From contig OW203761.1 of the NCBI GenBank assembly GCA_934045905.1, forward strand, positions 30,430,964 through 30,494,963: 64,000 bases of DNA, in the 5' to 3' direction. Shown here piece by piece: positions 31,101-35,999 of this stretch. The stretch comes from Leuctra nigra. Its lineage: Eukaryota > Arthropoda > Insecta > Plecoptera > Leuctridae. Made by a program: the position numbers and the translations under genes. Positions within the stretch are counted from its first letter, which is position 1; every line of letters starts with the position of its first letter. Under the pieces are notes generated by a model. That model did no database searches and was not told where the DNA came from. It was given only the letters and a program-made list of their open reading frames with translations.

Positions 31101-31468
31101 CTATTCGCCAAGAAAGGATTATTGTAACATAGCATAGTCTTGCCCGAGGCGCCATTTTCCATAGCGCCGGCCCTGTATGATCTTTAAATCAAGATATATA
31201 CCTGTTTGGAAATTTATCATATTTTATTTGACGTTACATATGCTGTTTGTTGCCAGAACTGCTGGAAAGTGAAGCAGTGCTGTTGGCTGCCGACCCACTG
31301 GACGACTTGTCTCGCCCTCCGACGTTGTCCATCCGTCGACTGCACGAGCAGAATGCGTTGCTCATCCGGGTGTGCCAGTCGCTAAACGAGGAGTTAGCCC
31401 TTGTGCAAGAACAGCGCACCTCACTGCAGCTACAACTGGAACAACTCAGGACACTCCACACGGACTGA
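10040..31468 (+). CDS. Reps: RalBP1-associated EH-domain protein (Reps), 13 exons
   Basis: The spliced frame gives 750 residues. It has an N-terminal EH domain (about 1-100; [18 protein letters not shown], then an [12 protein letters not shown] helix and LPLPRF) and a second EH domain (about 300-395; [25 protein letters not shown]) with an intact EF-hand loop D355-E366 ([12 protein letters not shown]). The KPVNFDF block, proline runs (PPPPPP) and a C-terminal coiled coil (about 690-750) follow, ending EQLRTLHTD. That order is the REPS1/REPS2 layout. In animals these proteins bind RalBP1 through the C-terminus and NPF-containing endocytic proteins through EH domains, linking Ral to receptor endocytosis. 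Exons: 10040-10189, 10319-10490, 10587-10672, 13295-13519, 16785-16971, 17552-17783, 19407-19641, 20112-20204, 20477-20766, 20843-20970, 21150-21211, 22101-22281, 31257-31468. An in-frame ATG at 10010 is an alternative start, but 10040 matches the family N-terminus. The last intron (9 kb) carries LINE-B. Confidence 0.92.
10319..10490 (+). CDS. Reps: Reps exon 2
   Basis: Acceptor TACTTCAG to donor TTTG|GTAAGT. It encodes [18 protein letters not shown] and the rest of EH domain 1, leaving phase 1. Confidence 0.9.
10587..10672 (+). CDS. Reps: Reps exon 3 (short linker)
   Basis: Acceptor GACATAG to donor AAG|GTAAGA. Phase 1 in, phase 0 out, encoding [16 protein letters not shown]. The acceptor tract is weak, but the frame fits both neighbours. 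Confidence 0.65.
11064..11709. mobile_element. 646-bp TIR element with 7-bp TSD ATATTTA
   Basis: The ends ACGCTGTGTCTAGCCAACCG and, reversed, ACGGAGTGTCTAGCCGACCG are inverted. Identical ATATTTA copies flank it at 11057-11063 and 11710-11716. It contains a tRNA-like SINE fragment near 11430-11500 and no transposase. It sits in Reps intron 3. Confidence 0.75.
11425..11505 (-). repeat. tRNA-like SINE fragment
   Basis: The minus strand carries GAGTTCGATTCC (B-box type) with an upstream GCGGTATCCTGGAGACCC region. There is no complete cloverleaf, so this reads as a SINE relic nested in the TIR element. Confidence 0.45.
11731..12606. mobile_element. 876-bp TIR element with TSD TAAT and GGTAACTCATGTTAC repeats
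   Basis: The termini GGGTCATTCCA and TGGAATGACCC are inverted and flanked by TAAT at 11727-11730 and 12607-12610. The motif GGTAACTCATGTTAC occurs four times inside (near 11743, 11921, 12111 and 12130). No ORF of note. Confidence 0.75.
12743..12878. mobile_element. Palindromic MITE (AGCCGGTTTCACATAAAGCGC)
   Basis: Inverted ends GCCGGTTTCACATAAAGCGC and GCGCTTTATGTGAAACCGGC enclose about 90 bp, with TAA next to both ends. Related fragments lie near 58330-58380 and 63590-63635. Confidence 0.75.
12948..13085 (-). mobile_element. 5'-truncated LINE 3' end with (AATTG)n tail
   Basis: On the minus strand, ATTGTAACAATAAAGATAA is followed by a pentanucleotide (TTGAA)n tail. This is the usual form of a short LINE 3' fragment. 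Confidence 0.4.
13295..13519 (+). CDS. Reps: Reps exon 4
   Basis: Seventy-five codons ([22 protein letters not shown]...), phase 0 both ends, donor TTG|GTAAGC. The acceptor is taken as GAAAGAG|AAA to keep phase 0; the exact 5' boundary is less certain than the body. Confidence 0.75.
13520..15170. other. Reps intron 4, left part: no gene seen
   Basis: AT-rich intron with short GTAG tracts near 13780-13800. Nothing else recognisable was found. Confidence 0.4.
15178..15300. mobile_element. 123-bp palindromic MITE with TSD TAA
   Basis: The ends TGGCGTTTTTCGACTGGCCG and its near-complement are flanked by TAA at 15175-15177 and 15301-15303. A 3-bp TAA duplication is typical of PIF/Harbinger-type elements. 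Confidence 0.8.
15348..16448. mobile_element. TIR element (TAGGTTTGTTCG family), copy 2, with nested LINE
   Basis: Ends TAGGTTTGTTCGTTTG and CAAACGAACAGACCTA are inverted. Flanking arms are rich in GCTCGAGCAG motifs, as in copy 1 at 1514-1979. A minus-strand LINE-A relative occupies 15650-16195, so the element was split by a later retrotransposition. Confidence 0.65.
15650..16195 (-). pseudogene. LINE-A relative, 3' fragment
   Basis: Translated on the minus strand it matches the LINE-A C-terminus: [22 protein letters not shown] block, then [10 protein letters not shown], followed by a lysine-rich end and a 3' UTR hairpin (GTTGGTG/CACCAAC). It is truncated at the 5' side. Confidence 0.85.
16785..16971 (+). 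CDS. Reps: Reps exon 5
   Basis: Acceptor TGTTACAG to donor TTAG|GTGAGA. It encodes a Ser/Pro-rich linker ([17 protein letters not shown]... to WQSL), phase 0 in, phase 1 out. Confidence 0.9.
17552..17783 (+). CDS. Reps: Reps exon 6 (EH domain 2, first part)
   Basis: Acceptor ATAACAG to donor ATG|GTTAGT. It encodes an acidic stretch (EDEGEGE) followed by [15 protein letters not shown] and [10 protein letters not shown]. The split Trp codon joins exon 7. Confidence 0.92.
18297..18490 (-). pseudogene. LINE-A relative, second 3' fragment
   Basis: Nearly identical to 15660-15850: the same (ATT)n tail, TGGAACCAGCGGATA block, stem-loop and lysine-rich C-terminal codons. It ends about 16 bp before the ribozyme-headed element. 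Confidence 0.8.
18495..18506. repeat. Target-site duplication, left copy
   Basis: ATGGTTGGAAAT, identical to 18895-18906. It fixes the left end of the retroelement at 18507. Confidence 0.9.
18507..18594 (+). ncRNA. HDV-like self-cleaving ribozyme (predicted)
   Basis: The helices fit the nested double-pseudoknot order. P1 is 18507-18513 (GCCTCAC) with 18540-18546 (GTGGGGC), 7 bp with one G-U. P2 is 18518-18524 (GGACTGC) with 18588-18594 (GCAGTCC), 7 perfect bp. P3 is CACC 18525-18528 with GGTG 18536-18539, with loop L3 TTGACGC. P4 is 18551-18563 with 18567-18579, 13 continuous bp with three G-U or U-G pairs and an ATA loop. The J4/2 strand is AACCAAGT, offering C18582 followed by CAA, as at the catalytic cytosine of this family. 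Predicted cleavage is just 5' of G18507. P1.1 is weak. Confidence 0.8.
18507..18894 (+). mobile_element. 388-bp non-autonomous retroelement with 5' ribozyme
   Basis: Bounded by 12-bp duplications ATGGTTGGAAAT. The first 88 nt fold as an HDV-like ribozyme. The middle is GC-rich and non-coding, and the 3' end reads GCGCCGTTAAACCAAA followed by a (CTAAT)n tail, the common style of LINE-dependent retroelements. There is no reverse transcriptase, so it must have been mobilised in trans. It is inserted in a HINE-like repeat (target reads through as GATATGGTTGGAAATGTG) in Reps intron 6. Confidence 0.85.
18895..18906. repeat. Target-site duplication, right copy
   Basis: ATGGTTGGAAAT directly after the (CTAAT)n tail. 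Confidence 0.9.
18907..19310 (-). mobile_element. HINE-like element, partial copy
   Basis: It contains the family body motifs (GTGTGCAAAATTTCAGCT, CCAATCAACGG) and ends near the CATTCGCTCAA head. It is cut at its left side by the ribozyme-headed element. Confidence 0.5.
19407..19641 (+). CDS. Reps: Reps exon 7 (EH domain 2, EF-hand loop)
   Basis: Acceptor TTTTTAG to donor CAG|GTTCGT. It encodes [16 protein letters not shown] and [13 protein letters not shown], then a Pro-rich linker. Confidence 0.92.
20112..20204 (+). CDS. Reps: Reps exon 8
   Basis: Thirty-one codons, phase 0 both ends ([11 protein letters not shown]... [14 protein letters not shown]). The KPVNFDF block is a family signature. 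Confidence 0.92.
20477..20766 (+). CDS. Reps: Reps exon 9
   Basis: Acceptor CTCGTAG to donor AAAG|GTGAGT. It starts [17 protein letters not shown], matching the REPS continuation, then a Pro-rich region. Confidence 0.92.
20843..20970 (+). CDS. Reps: Reps exon 10
   Basis: Acceptor TTTTGCAG to donor CTAG|GTAACT. It encodes [13 protein letters not shown] and RSSSLDLNR. Without splicing, the frame stops two codons later. Confidence 0.88.
21150..21211 (+). CDS. Reps: Reps exon 11
   Basis: Sixty-two bases between TTTTATAG and ACG|GTAAGC encoding [20 protein letters not shown]. Confidence 0.85.
21492..22063 (-). mobile_element. Helitron/HINE-like element, copy B
   Basis: On the minus strand it starts TTGAGCGAGCGACTCC at 22063 and ends at 21492 with GAGCGTTTTCCTAG followed by T. 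It stops 37 bp before Reps exon 12, so the insertion reaches close to that splice acceptor. Confidence 0.65.
22101..22281 (+). CDS. Reps: Reps exon 12
   Basis: Acceptor TGTTTAAG to donor CAGA|GTGAGT. It encodes [30 protein letters not shown] and [11 protein letters not shown]. Confidence 0.88.
22652..22798 (-). mobile_element. HINE-like element, copy C tail (split by the LINE-B region)
   Basis: The 3' end (CTAG then T, hairpin and GCTCGCTCA subterminal repeat) is here. Comparison with the copy at 58436-59195 shows that the sequence resumes at about 27855, so roughly 5 kb including LINE-B was inserted into this copy. Confidence 0.6.
23082..25898 (-). CDS. LINE-B ORF2p: endonuclease and reverse transcriptase
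   Basis: Counting from the CTG at 25898 gives about 938 residues. The start of the AP endonuclease reads [15 protein letters not shown], followed by GTESWL, GGDLNLP and GISDHKL (near 25235). The reverse transcriptase carries [37 protein letters not shown], the [11 protein letters not shown] block and catalytic FADD at 23889-23900. A CR1/Jockey-type C-terminal region follows ([15 protein letters not shown] and [15 protein letters not shown]). No ATG precedes the endonuclease in this frame. The frame opens about 40 nt upstream of the ORF1 stop, in the -1 register, and CTG overlaps the stop as CTGA. No internal stop is present. Confidence 0.9.
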   Translation of the reverse strand: MTNSKAKHLSHIKLLHVNCRSISNKVNEFHTAVEVHDPDVIIGTESWLTEDICNNEIFPTDFQIYRLDREGKRGGGVFIGVRNNFSSTLHFTDSTQEIMCTEIDCNPGKMYVMGAYRPHSCDALQFLDVLGTHLANLQRDGLTSHPIVIGGDLNLPKVSWEPDGETSNSAIQEAVNDILNNHDMIQVIKEPTHAPDNILDVFLISPPEIWLSSAVETGISDHKLITLKVRTTRTLPPNQIERVVWSYKKANVPGITEFLSQEFPRWSAQTGGINTLWNSFKALMDQARLEFIPQRTLKKNCDPIFYNKEVKRLKIKCRKAYPKRKIQPVEFKSLLSELNTAKNSALNKHMEKLLNIDCPGNWSQFYKHVNSRKGNYNTIPTLETPQATATTELDKANLLNSTYQKVFNEDPKWHISNRSPSTNDTQPPNPTFTVSNASIDKALKHIKFNVGAGPDGVTSQMLKVSRLAVVPYLKVIFDISLQVSQIPAEWSMATIHPIFKSGPRSDPSNYRPISNTSITCKIFERLIVDYIHSIWRASNWLYDNQHGFRRGYSCESSLSGFTQELAECLDANKQVDAILVDFAKAFDVVPHSRLMDKFAGMGLDRRVVSWISAFLTNRTQVVRIGSSDSTPVAITSGVPQGTVLGPTLFLGFINDVAKVILSPMKLFADDLIIFSTIQVPEDQERIQADLDNIQEWVNGNGMRLNAAKTTIVSFTRRRSPVPTTYTMNNQQLIKSDSCKYLGVTLTKNLSWSKHIAGVTTKALRSLHFVMRNLKGSHAKTKQHAYVCLIRPLVEYCSGIWDPHSAGLINAIERVQKKAARHVTGCHRRWDKKKKCPAVSITKLVRKLKWDSLEVRRSRVSLRYIYKAVCGLEAWRDLAKYVETHQSKAVVRGDNGHKLFLKFYRTNIGRHSLLGRGTRLWNSLPSNELAKNIFPDEQK
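25895..27703 (-). CDS. LINE-B ORF1p: PHD finger, TARG1-like macrodomain, RRM-like domain
   Basis: A 602-residue open frame. Residues 9-62 form a C4HC3 PHD-type finger (C9, C12, C25, C29, H34, C37, C59, C62). A helical, possibly coiled-coil stretch follows (about 92-130), then a low-complexity linker. Residues about 268-410 align by eye with the TARG1/OARD1 macrodomain: [11 protein letters not shown]...[24 protein letters not shown] and [18 protein letters not shown]340 and D381 fall on the TARG1 catalytic Lys84 and Asp125, with the same 41-residue spacing. Residues about 503-585 ([10 protein letters not shown]...[17 protein letters not shown]) resemble the RRM-like C-terminal domain of other LINE ORF1 proteins. 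ORF1 proteins coat LINE RNA. An ADP-ribosyl hydrolase activity is inferred from the aligned residues only. The start ATG lies in AAAGATGGCGGAC, a YY1-like context. Confidence 0.85.
   Translation of the reverse strand: MADAMLHLCGLCSEKCTNKQYSVQCGGACARWHHLKCLKYTQKAFESMFMGKDLPKWKCNKCRQESEVTTPSLDNDLGLDPEFQCDLTANEKNISTALLESVLKIVNDTRSEVYQLKVEIAEMNNFIRNLCPPNLTRASNDPQSELSYVHTAENNKHTCSVNPVDAQVSTSTGLATTGQLQVTQPAGTANPEVVGKNKNRPQKPKTSLILKSNKEARQTNNDDSAKGLRLTINKEDTQELSQQHAASSAVINRQANSNNGVSPMINVPCLTESDTNIFLQPESTSFALCVSSDFHMSRGLAAQMKKLHPSVKSLADSKPAVGDCATLQTETRFIYHLVTKENYSDKPLLENLKLSISKMIDHCKKFNITQLAMNRLGCHRDGLEWDDVKLFLQESILGSNISITVCHLLKHENKKTHSKRPSINQVQKNVMASTSFNTDSHGFQLVTSKKTAKKQKLQSSSSLIETDHTSKKASHGIPVTRKLASPQQGSATVIDHKFSAVDKVKRIWLHISKVKLDVTTEDLMKYLQFKAPNTEFRVEDVTPTRGTLEYKCFRVAAVYALKETMYNPAFWPSGIAYKRYDFRSQSPQVEVFHQTTIERKLD
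27855..28370 (-). mobile_element. HINE-like element, copy C body
   Basis: It continues the copy interrupted at 22798: CTTGAAAATAGCATCTAAGC, then GATTGGGATGAAA and AACCAATNNATGGATTTCAAA motifs in the order of copy G (58436-59195). It runs into the left arm of the palindrome. Confidence 0.55.
28198..29051. repeat. Long palindrome, about 300-bp arms, GGTAATATTACC core repeats
   Basis: Left arm 28198-28508 and right arm 28755-29051 are reverse complements. The only large difference is one extra 14-bp unit (ACCGGTGTAATATT) in the left arm. The 246-bp spacer is 28509-28754. Each arm holds tandem GGTAATATTACCG units. Confidence 0.9.
28880..29846 (+). mobile_element. HINE-like element, copy D
   Basis: Head-truncated copy in plus orientation, sharing its first part with the palindrome's right arm. 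It ends GAGCGTTTTCCTAG followed by T at 29846. It is interrupted by a TA-flanked MITE at 29263-29445. Confidence 0.6.
29263..29445. mobile_element. 183-bp TA-flanked palindromic MITE
   Basis: Ends GACCAATTCAGAAA and the complement are inverted for more than 50 bp, flanked by TA at 29261-29262 and 29446-29447. Copy A near 3520 preserves the empty site (CTGTCAAATTCACGG), apart from the TA. Tc1/mariner-like by target site. Confidence 0.8.
29866..30492. mobile_element. 627-bp TTAA-flanked TIR element
   Basis: The ends GGTGGCTGTATATCACGTGAC and GTCACGTGATATACAGCCACC are perfect inverted repeats. TTAA flanks both sides (29862-29865 and 30493-30496), the target site of piggyBac-type elements. No transposase is present. 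Confidence 0.75.
30500..31256. other. Reps intron 12, right part: no gene seen
   Basis: AT-rich intron. Two similar sentences of sequence at about 30560-30640 and 30740-30840 (both around CTCTTTATCT and CGGTCAAGCCG-like words) hint at a decayed inverted repeat. Nothing coding. Confidence 0.35.
31257..31468 (+). CDS. Reps: Reps exon 13, C-terminal coiled coil and stop
   Basis: Acceptor TTGCCAG. The frame [18 protein letters not shown], then [20 protein letters not shown], ends LRTLHTD and TGA at 31466-31468. It corresponds to the RalBP1-binding end of REPS proteins. Confidence 0.92.
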
Positions 31469-32905
31469 TTGATGTTGTCCCGTATCCATGATCTGATCCT
31501 GTTCTATCACACAACGCAACATTATTTATCAAGTAGTGTCGTGAAGTTGCGAAACCCCAACTATACCTACTCTGAGCTGGTCTAAGAAGGGATATTACTA
31601 ATTAGCTAATATACCATTATTTTATTGTCTTTTTTTACAGTTATTAGTTTGTTTATTCTTTTATTGTATGAAAAAAACTGAAAACCATAGTTTATATAAT
31701 TCTCCTCCTCGGAATGTCCTTATTTTGCAGCATCACACTACTATCGTATAGTGTGATCCATTTTTCCAATCTCAATGCAATATGTATTAAAATATATTAA
31801 TTAAATAAATTACAAATTCATAAATCGTGGTTTTCAAAATAAACTCTTTATAAGAATGCAGTGTAATATCAGTATTTTAATTGCAAATATGCTAATTATA
31901 AAACAAGTCAAGTTATTTACTTCCTTCTTAGACCTGCTCCAACTGCTTTACATACGCCCAAATTTCAGCAAGTAGATTGTTTTTAATTTCTATCATAACT
32001 AACAATAAGTATATCATATTATCTACATTTATTAATCATATTTGAATCAGAGATTGAATTGTTGGTGGCAACAAAGAAGTTCTTCATTCTTCACTCAGTC
32101 ATAAATCTAGTGATGCCTATATAATAATTGTAGAAAGAGAATATTAGTAAGATTTCCAGTCTGTAGATCGAAGTGTATTGTATTGTACTGTACTCATAGA
32201 TATAAGTAGACGCAAGTGAATAAGACTTTGCGAATATGATATCATGTTTCCATTAGGTAGCGGAAGTTAACCCGTTTATTCTAACTGCTTCGTTAATGGA
32301 ACATTTATTTACACGCGAAATCCATTAAACAGTGTTATCAAATATAAATGTATATTCATTCAAACAATTACAGCATACCTAGTTAAAAAAATTATATTTA
32401 TCGTAAGTTAACGTCGTATTGTTGAATTGCAGTGAGTGAATAGTGGACGATGCAAAAAAGTATAGAAAATATAATATTGTTTAATCAACCTTTCATTTAA
32501 TGGAGCAGTGGGAATAAATTGGTTAAGCATTACACTAAACATATGTAATGTTATGATGGTTTTATAACAGGCATTGTGACTAAGTGATATTTGGCTTAAT
32601 ATTTCTAGATATCTATTTAGGTCTTGATTTACACATTACTGGCTAATTATTCTCACATTTTATTGATTGAAGCGGCATTCCTCATACCTAGTATTTTATT
32701 CCCTGTAGGACTATTGATAAAATTATTATTATGTACCAATATCAAAATATTTAAGAATCGATTTTTTTCTATAAATTTGTAAATAGTAGTTTGAATTGAA
32801 TTGTGTTTTGTTGTGGAAACCAAAGTTGATATTGAAAGTTGAATTTTAACTATGTTGAGAATAAATATGGCAAATAAAAAGTTATATCTATAAAAAATTT
32901 AAATG
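31469..32905 (+). terminator. Reps: Reps 3' UTR and polyadenylation region
   Basis: AT-rich sequence after the stop. AATAAA hexamers occur near 31805, at 32860-32865 and at 32873-32878. The last pair precedes T-rich sequence and is the likeliest distal poly(A) site. Which site is used cannot be told from sequence. Confidence 0.5.
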
Positions 32906-33043
32906 ATACAAGTATTTTAATTTTTAATAAACAATATTGTAGTTCAAATGTATACCATCTAAATTGTCGGAAAATACACTGATTTGAAATGAAAGATATG
33001 ACTGCTTTTCATTTATTATATTTCCCTCTTCCTGTGTTTATCT

Positions 33044-33960
33044 AGTGGAGCGGTCGCTCCACGCCAGCCAAGTCGTACGGCGCGCGCACACTCTCATATA
33101 AAGGCTGGAGCAAACCCACTTTTACTGTAAGCATCAAAGTGGCATTTTCGGCCTACTGGATCTTAAAATTGGGAAATCTCACATTGTTGCGATATATCTT
33201 AATTTCGAGCTATGGCCCACCCTACAACATATACCAAATTTGGGAAGAATAGGTTACGCCCTTTGCGCGCTAGAGGGCCGTGAAAACAGTGTTTTAGGGC
33301 GGTTTTCATAATAATAATCATAGTAGTAGTAGTCTCCTGGAATTCAAATCCGGTAAACAGGCCACAGCATAAACGGCTGAACCGATTGATCTCACATTTT
33401 TACCACGTGTGCACTTTTGGCGTCTGATTTAACCTTGTCCCCATGAATTTTTTGTGCCGCCATTTTGAAACCGGAAGTGACGTCATATCTCGTCAACGGT
33501 TGGACCGATCGGAACGAAATTTGCGCCAATCGTTTCAGACGGTCATCTTTATGGATTATCAATATCAAAAGACTGAACATTATTTTAAATAAACCGGAAA
33601 TGACGTCATGAAATTTAATATACATCGATTTGCATTTCAGCAACAACTGTTGATCCGATTGTCTTGATATTTATGTAACGTTTGTACTTTTGATATTTCA
33701 TTTGACTTGTTATAAAACCAACCGGAAGCCGCCATTTTGAAACCGGAAGTGACATCATGTCTCAAAAACGGCTAAACAGATTAGAACAAAACCAGCGCTA
33801 AACGATTTAGACGGTCAACTTTATGTAATCAGTAATATTTGATGATTCAAATATCGAAACCGGAAATGACGTCATACATTTTATGACCTATACCGGAAAT
33901 GACGTCATAAATATGCTAAATGACGCTAAATTCACCACTTTATACTTTAAAATAGATATA
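33044..33960. repeat. Repeat headed by the GTGGAGCGGTCGCTCCAC palindrome, with CCGGAARTGACGTCA words
   Basis: It starts TATCTAGTGGAGCGGTCGCTCC, shared with 56158. The body carries spaced copies of CCGGAARTGAYRTCAT, each next to an AACGG-type or GCCATTTTGAAA word. On the opposite strand the end would be a hairpin followed by TAG, somewhat Helitron-like. Confidence 0.5.
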
Positions 33961-33967
33961 AGTAAAC

Positions 33968-34560
33968 GTACTTTGTAAATAATTATAAATTCAAGGTTGC
34001 AGTGTTCTCGGCGGCCATTTTTAAAACCGGAAGTGACGTCATATATCGTAAACGGTTGTACCGATTGCAACCTAAGTTTGGAAATGTGTTGGACTAATAA
34101 TTATGAATTCAAGACGACATTATTTTCGGCCGCCATTGTTAAAACCGGAAGTGACGTCAAATATCGAAAATGGCTGTACCGATTGCAATCAAATTTTGGA
34201 AATGTGTTGTACTAATAATTATGAATTCAAGACGACATTATTTTCGGCCGCCATTGTTAAAACCGGAAGTGACGTCATATATCGAAAATGGCTGTACCGA
34301 TTGCAACCAAATTTTGGAAATGTGTTGTACTAATAATTATGAATTCAAGACGACATTATTTTCGGCCGCCATTGTTAAAACCGGAAGTGACGTCATATAT
34401 CAAAAACGGCTGTACCGATTGCAACCAAATTTTGGAAATGTGTAGGAGTAATAATTATGAATTCAAGACGACATTATTTTCGGCCGCCATTGCTAAAACC
34501 GGAAGTGACGTCATATATCGAAAACGGCTGGACCGATTGTAACGAAACTTAAAGCTATTC
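33968..34560. repeat. 118-bp tandem repeat, five copies
   Basis: GACGTC occurs at 34035, 34153, 34271, 34389 and 34507, exactly 118 bp apart. Each unit holds GGCCGCCATTGTTAAAACCGG, AAGTGACGTCATATATCG and AATAATTATGAATTCAAGACG. Units differ by a few bases. Confidence 0.95.
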
Positions 34561-34706
34561 TTCTTGGATAATTATTTTAATCTTATATACCAAACGCAAC
34601 TTTTCTAAGTATCCAAATCGGCATAGGCGTATTTTTTTAAAGAAATAAGTTCTTGCACGGACACAAGCTGTGCTACAAGCTGTATGAATAAACTAACAAA
34701 AGAAGT

Positions 34707-35992
34707 GATATCCCAGAAAAAAACACTCCGTGTAAAAAAGGCAGCCAAGTCTCTTTACTTTAAAAAAATTCAACACCGAAAAGGAGTGATATCAAAAAAG
34801 GAGCCAAGTCAATGACATTTCCAAATATTTAATCGTATCTTTGAAATAAAAGTATAAACACCGAGAAATACTTTACAAAAGGACTTGGCGCATCGTTTTT
34901 TTAAAGACATTTTTCTATTCATAAGCATGTGCCATTTATATACAACCGTCATTTTGAATGTTTAGAATAATAGGGAAACATCTTTCAATTAGGTACATAT
35001 TATACATACCTTCTGTAAAATATTTTCTATATGAATATATACGCTATGAAACTTGTTGTCTATGCTTTCTATAAATGTACACAAAAGTTATCTTCGTAAT
35101 ATTGTTTCGTGGTGAATATAATTAAGTCTCATGCGTTATACCTTCTCATCATGTAACAATTTCTATTAATACTCATTTTATAAAAATACATTTCACAAAG
35201 AAGACAGTCATATTGAATTTCTATTAAAAAATTTAACTTTATACACTTGACACTTCAAAAATATATAATTGTGTTCCATTAGTTAGTAATTATTTGACAA
35301 CGTTTCATGATTTCCTTCAGTCAAGATCAAATTATGAAAAGATACCAGTCTAATATCGCCATATTAACAGTACTGCAAGAATATGTATGAGCCCACTTCC
35401 AATTGATATGAAGGGATGTGTGTTGTGAAAAATATCCGACCGAACCGGGGCACGAACTTGGGACCTCTCACTTGCCGGGCGAGAGCTCTACCAACTGAGC
35501 TACCCGATCGGACGGGCGGACATTAGACACAACACACTGATGAGGATCCTGACTCCTGACTCCATGGAAGTTTTCCAAAGAAACCTACATTCTCACCACT
35601 TCCAATTGTTATGTAATTCTTTCACCCTTATATTACTTATATATTACAGCATAAAATCATGCTTCTATCGCCATTGACAAAACTATAAAATAGTCATTAC
35701 TAAAAGTAGCTTGATTCATAGATTCTGGCTCTAATAGAAAGAGGAAAATGTACCTACTTGTAAATTTCTTTCCACTTTTAGGATAGAATGATGTCTTTAA
35801 AAAAACGATGCGCCAAGTCCTTTTGTAAAGTATTTCTCGGTGTTTATACTTTTATTTCAAAGATACGATTAAATATTTGGAAATGTCATTGACTTGGCTC
35901 CTTTTTTGATATCACTCCTTTTTGGTGTTGAATTTTTTTAAAGTAAAGAGACTTGGCTGCCTTTTTTACACGGAGTGTTTTTTTCTGGGTAT
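34707..35992. mobile_element. 1.29-kb element with about 200-bp inverted ends
   Basis: Left arm 34707-34908 (CCCAGAAAAAAACACTCCG...) is repeated inverted at 35790-35990. TAT or TA lies next to both ends. The interior has a SINE (35380-35590) but no transposase, so it is non-autonomous. It lies between Reps and the Frizzled gene. Confidence 0.8.
35380..35600 (-). mobile_element. tRNA-derived SINE (Ala-like head)
   Basis: The minus strand holds TAGCTCAGTTGGTAGAGC (A box) near 35500, an anticodon-like CCGGCAA loop in a CTCGC/GTGAG stem, and AAGTTCGTGCC (B-box type) near 35455. The T stem does not pair well, so it is not a working tRNA gene. The flanks (AAGGGATGTGTGTTGTGAAA, GGAAAACTTCCATGGAGTCA) recur at 59279-59350 and 59480-59560. 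Confidence 0.7.
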
Positions 35993-35999
35993 TTATCAC

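Noticed and set aside
34103..34445. Repeated frames with FKTTLFSAAIVKTGSDV
   Set aside because: Same frame recurring every 118 bp in a tandem DNA repeat (118 is not a multiple of 3), so the likeness is at DNA level only.
35440..35515. tRNA-Ala gene
   Set aside because: The T stem does not pair and the sequence continues into repeated SINE flanks, so it is a SINE head rather than a tRNA gene.
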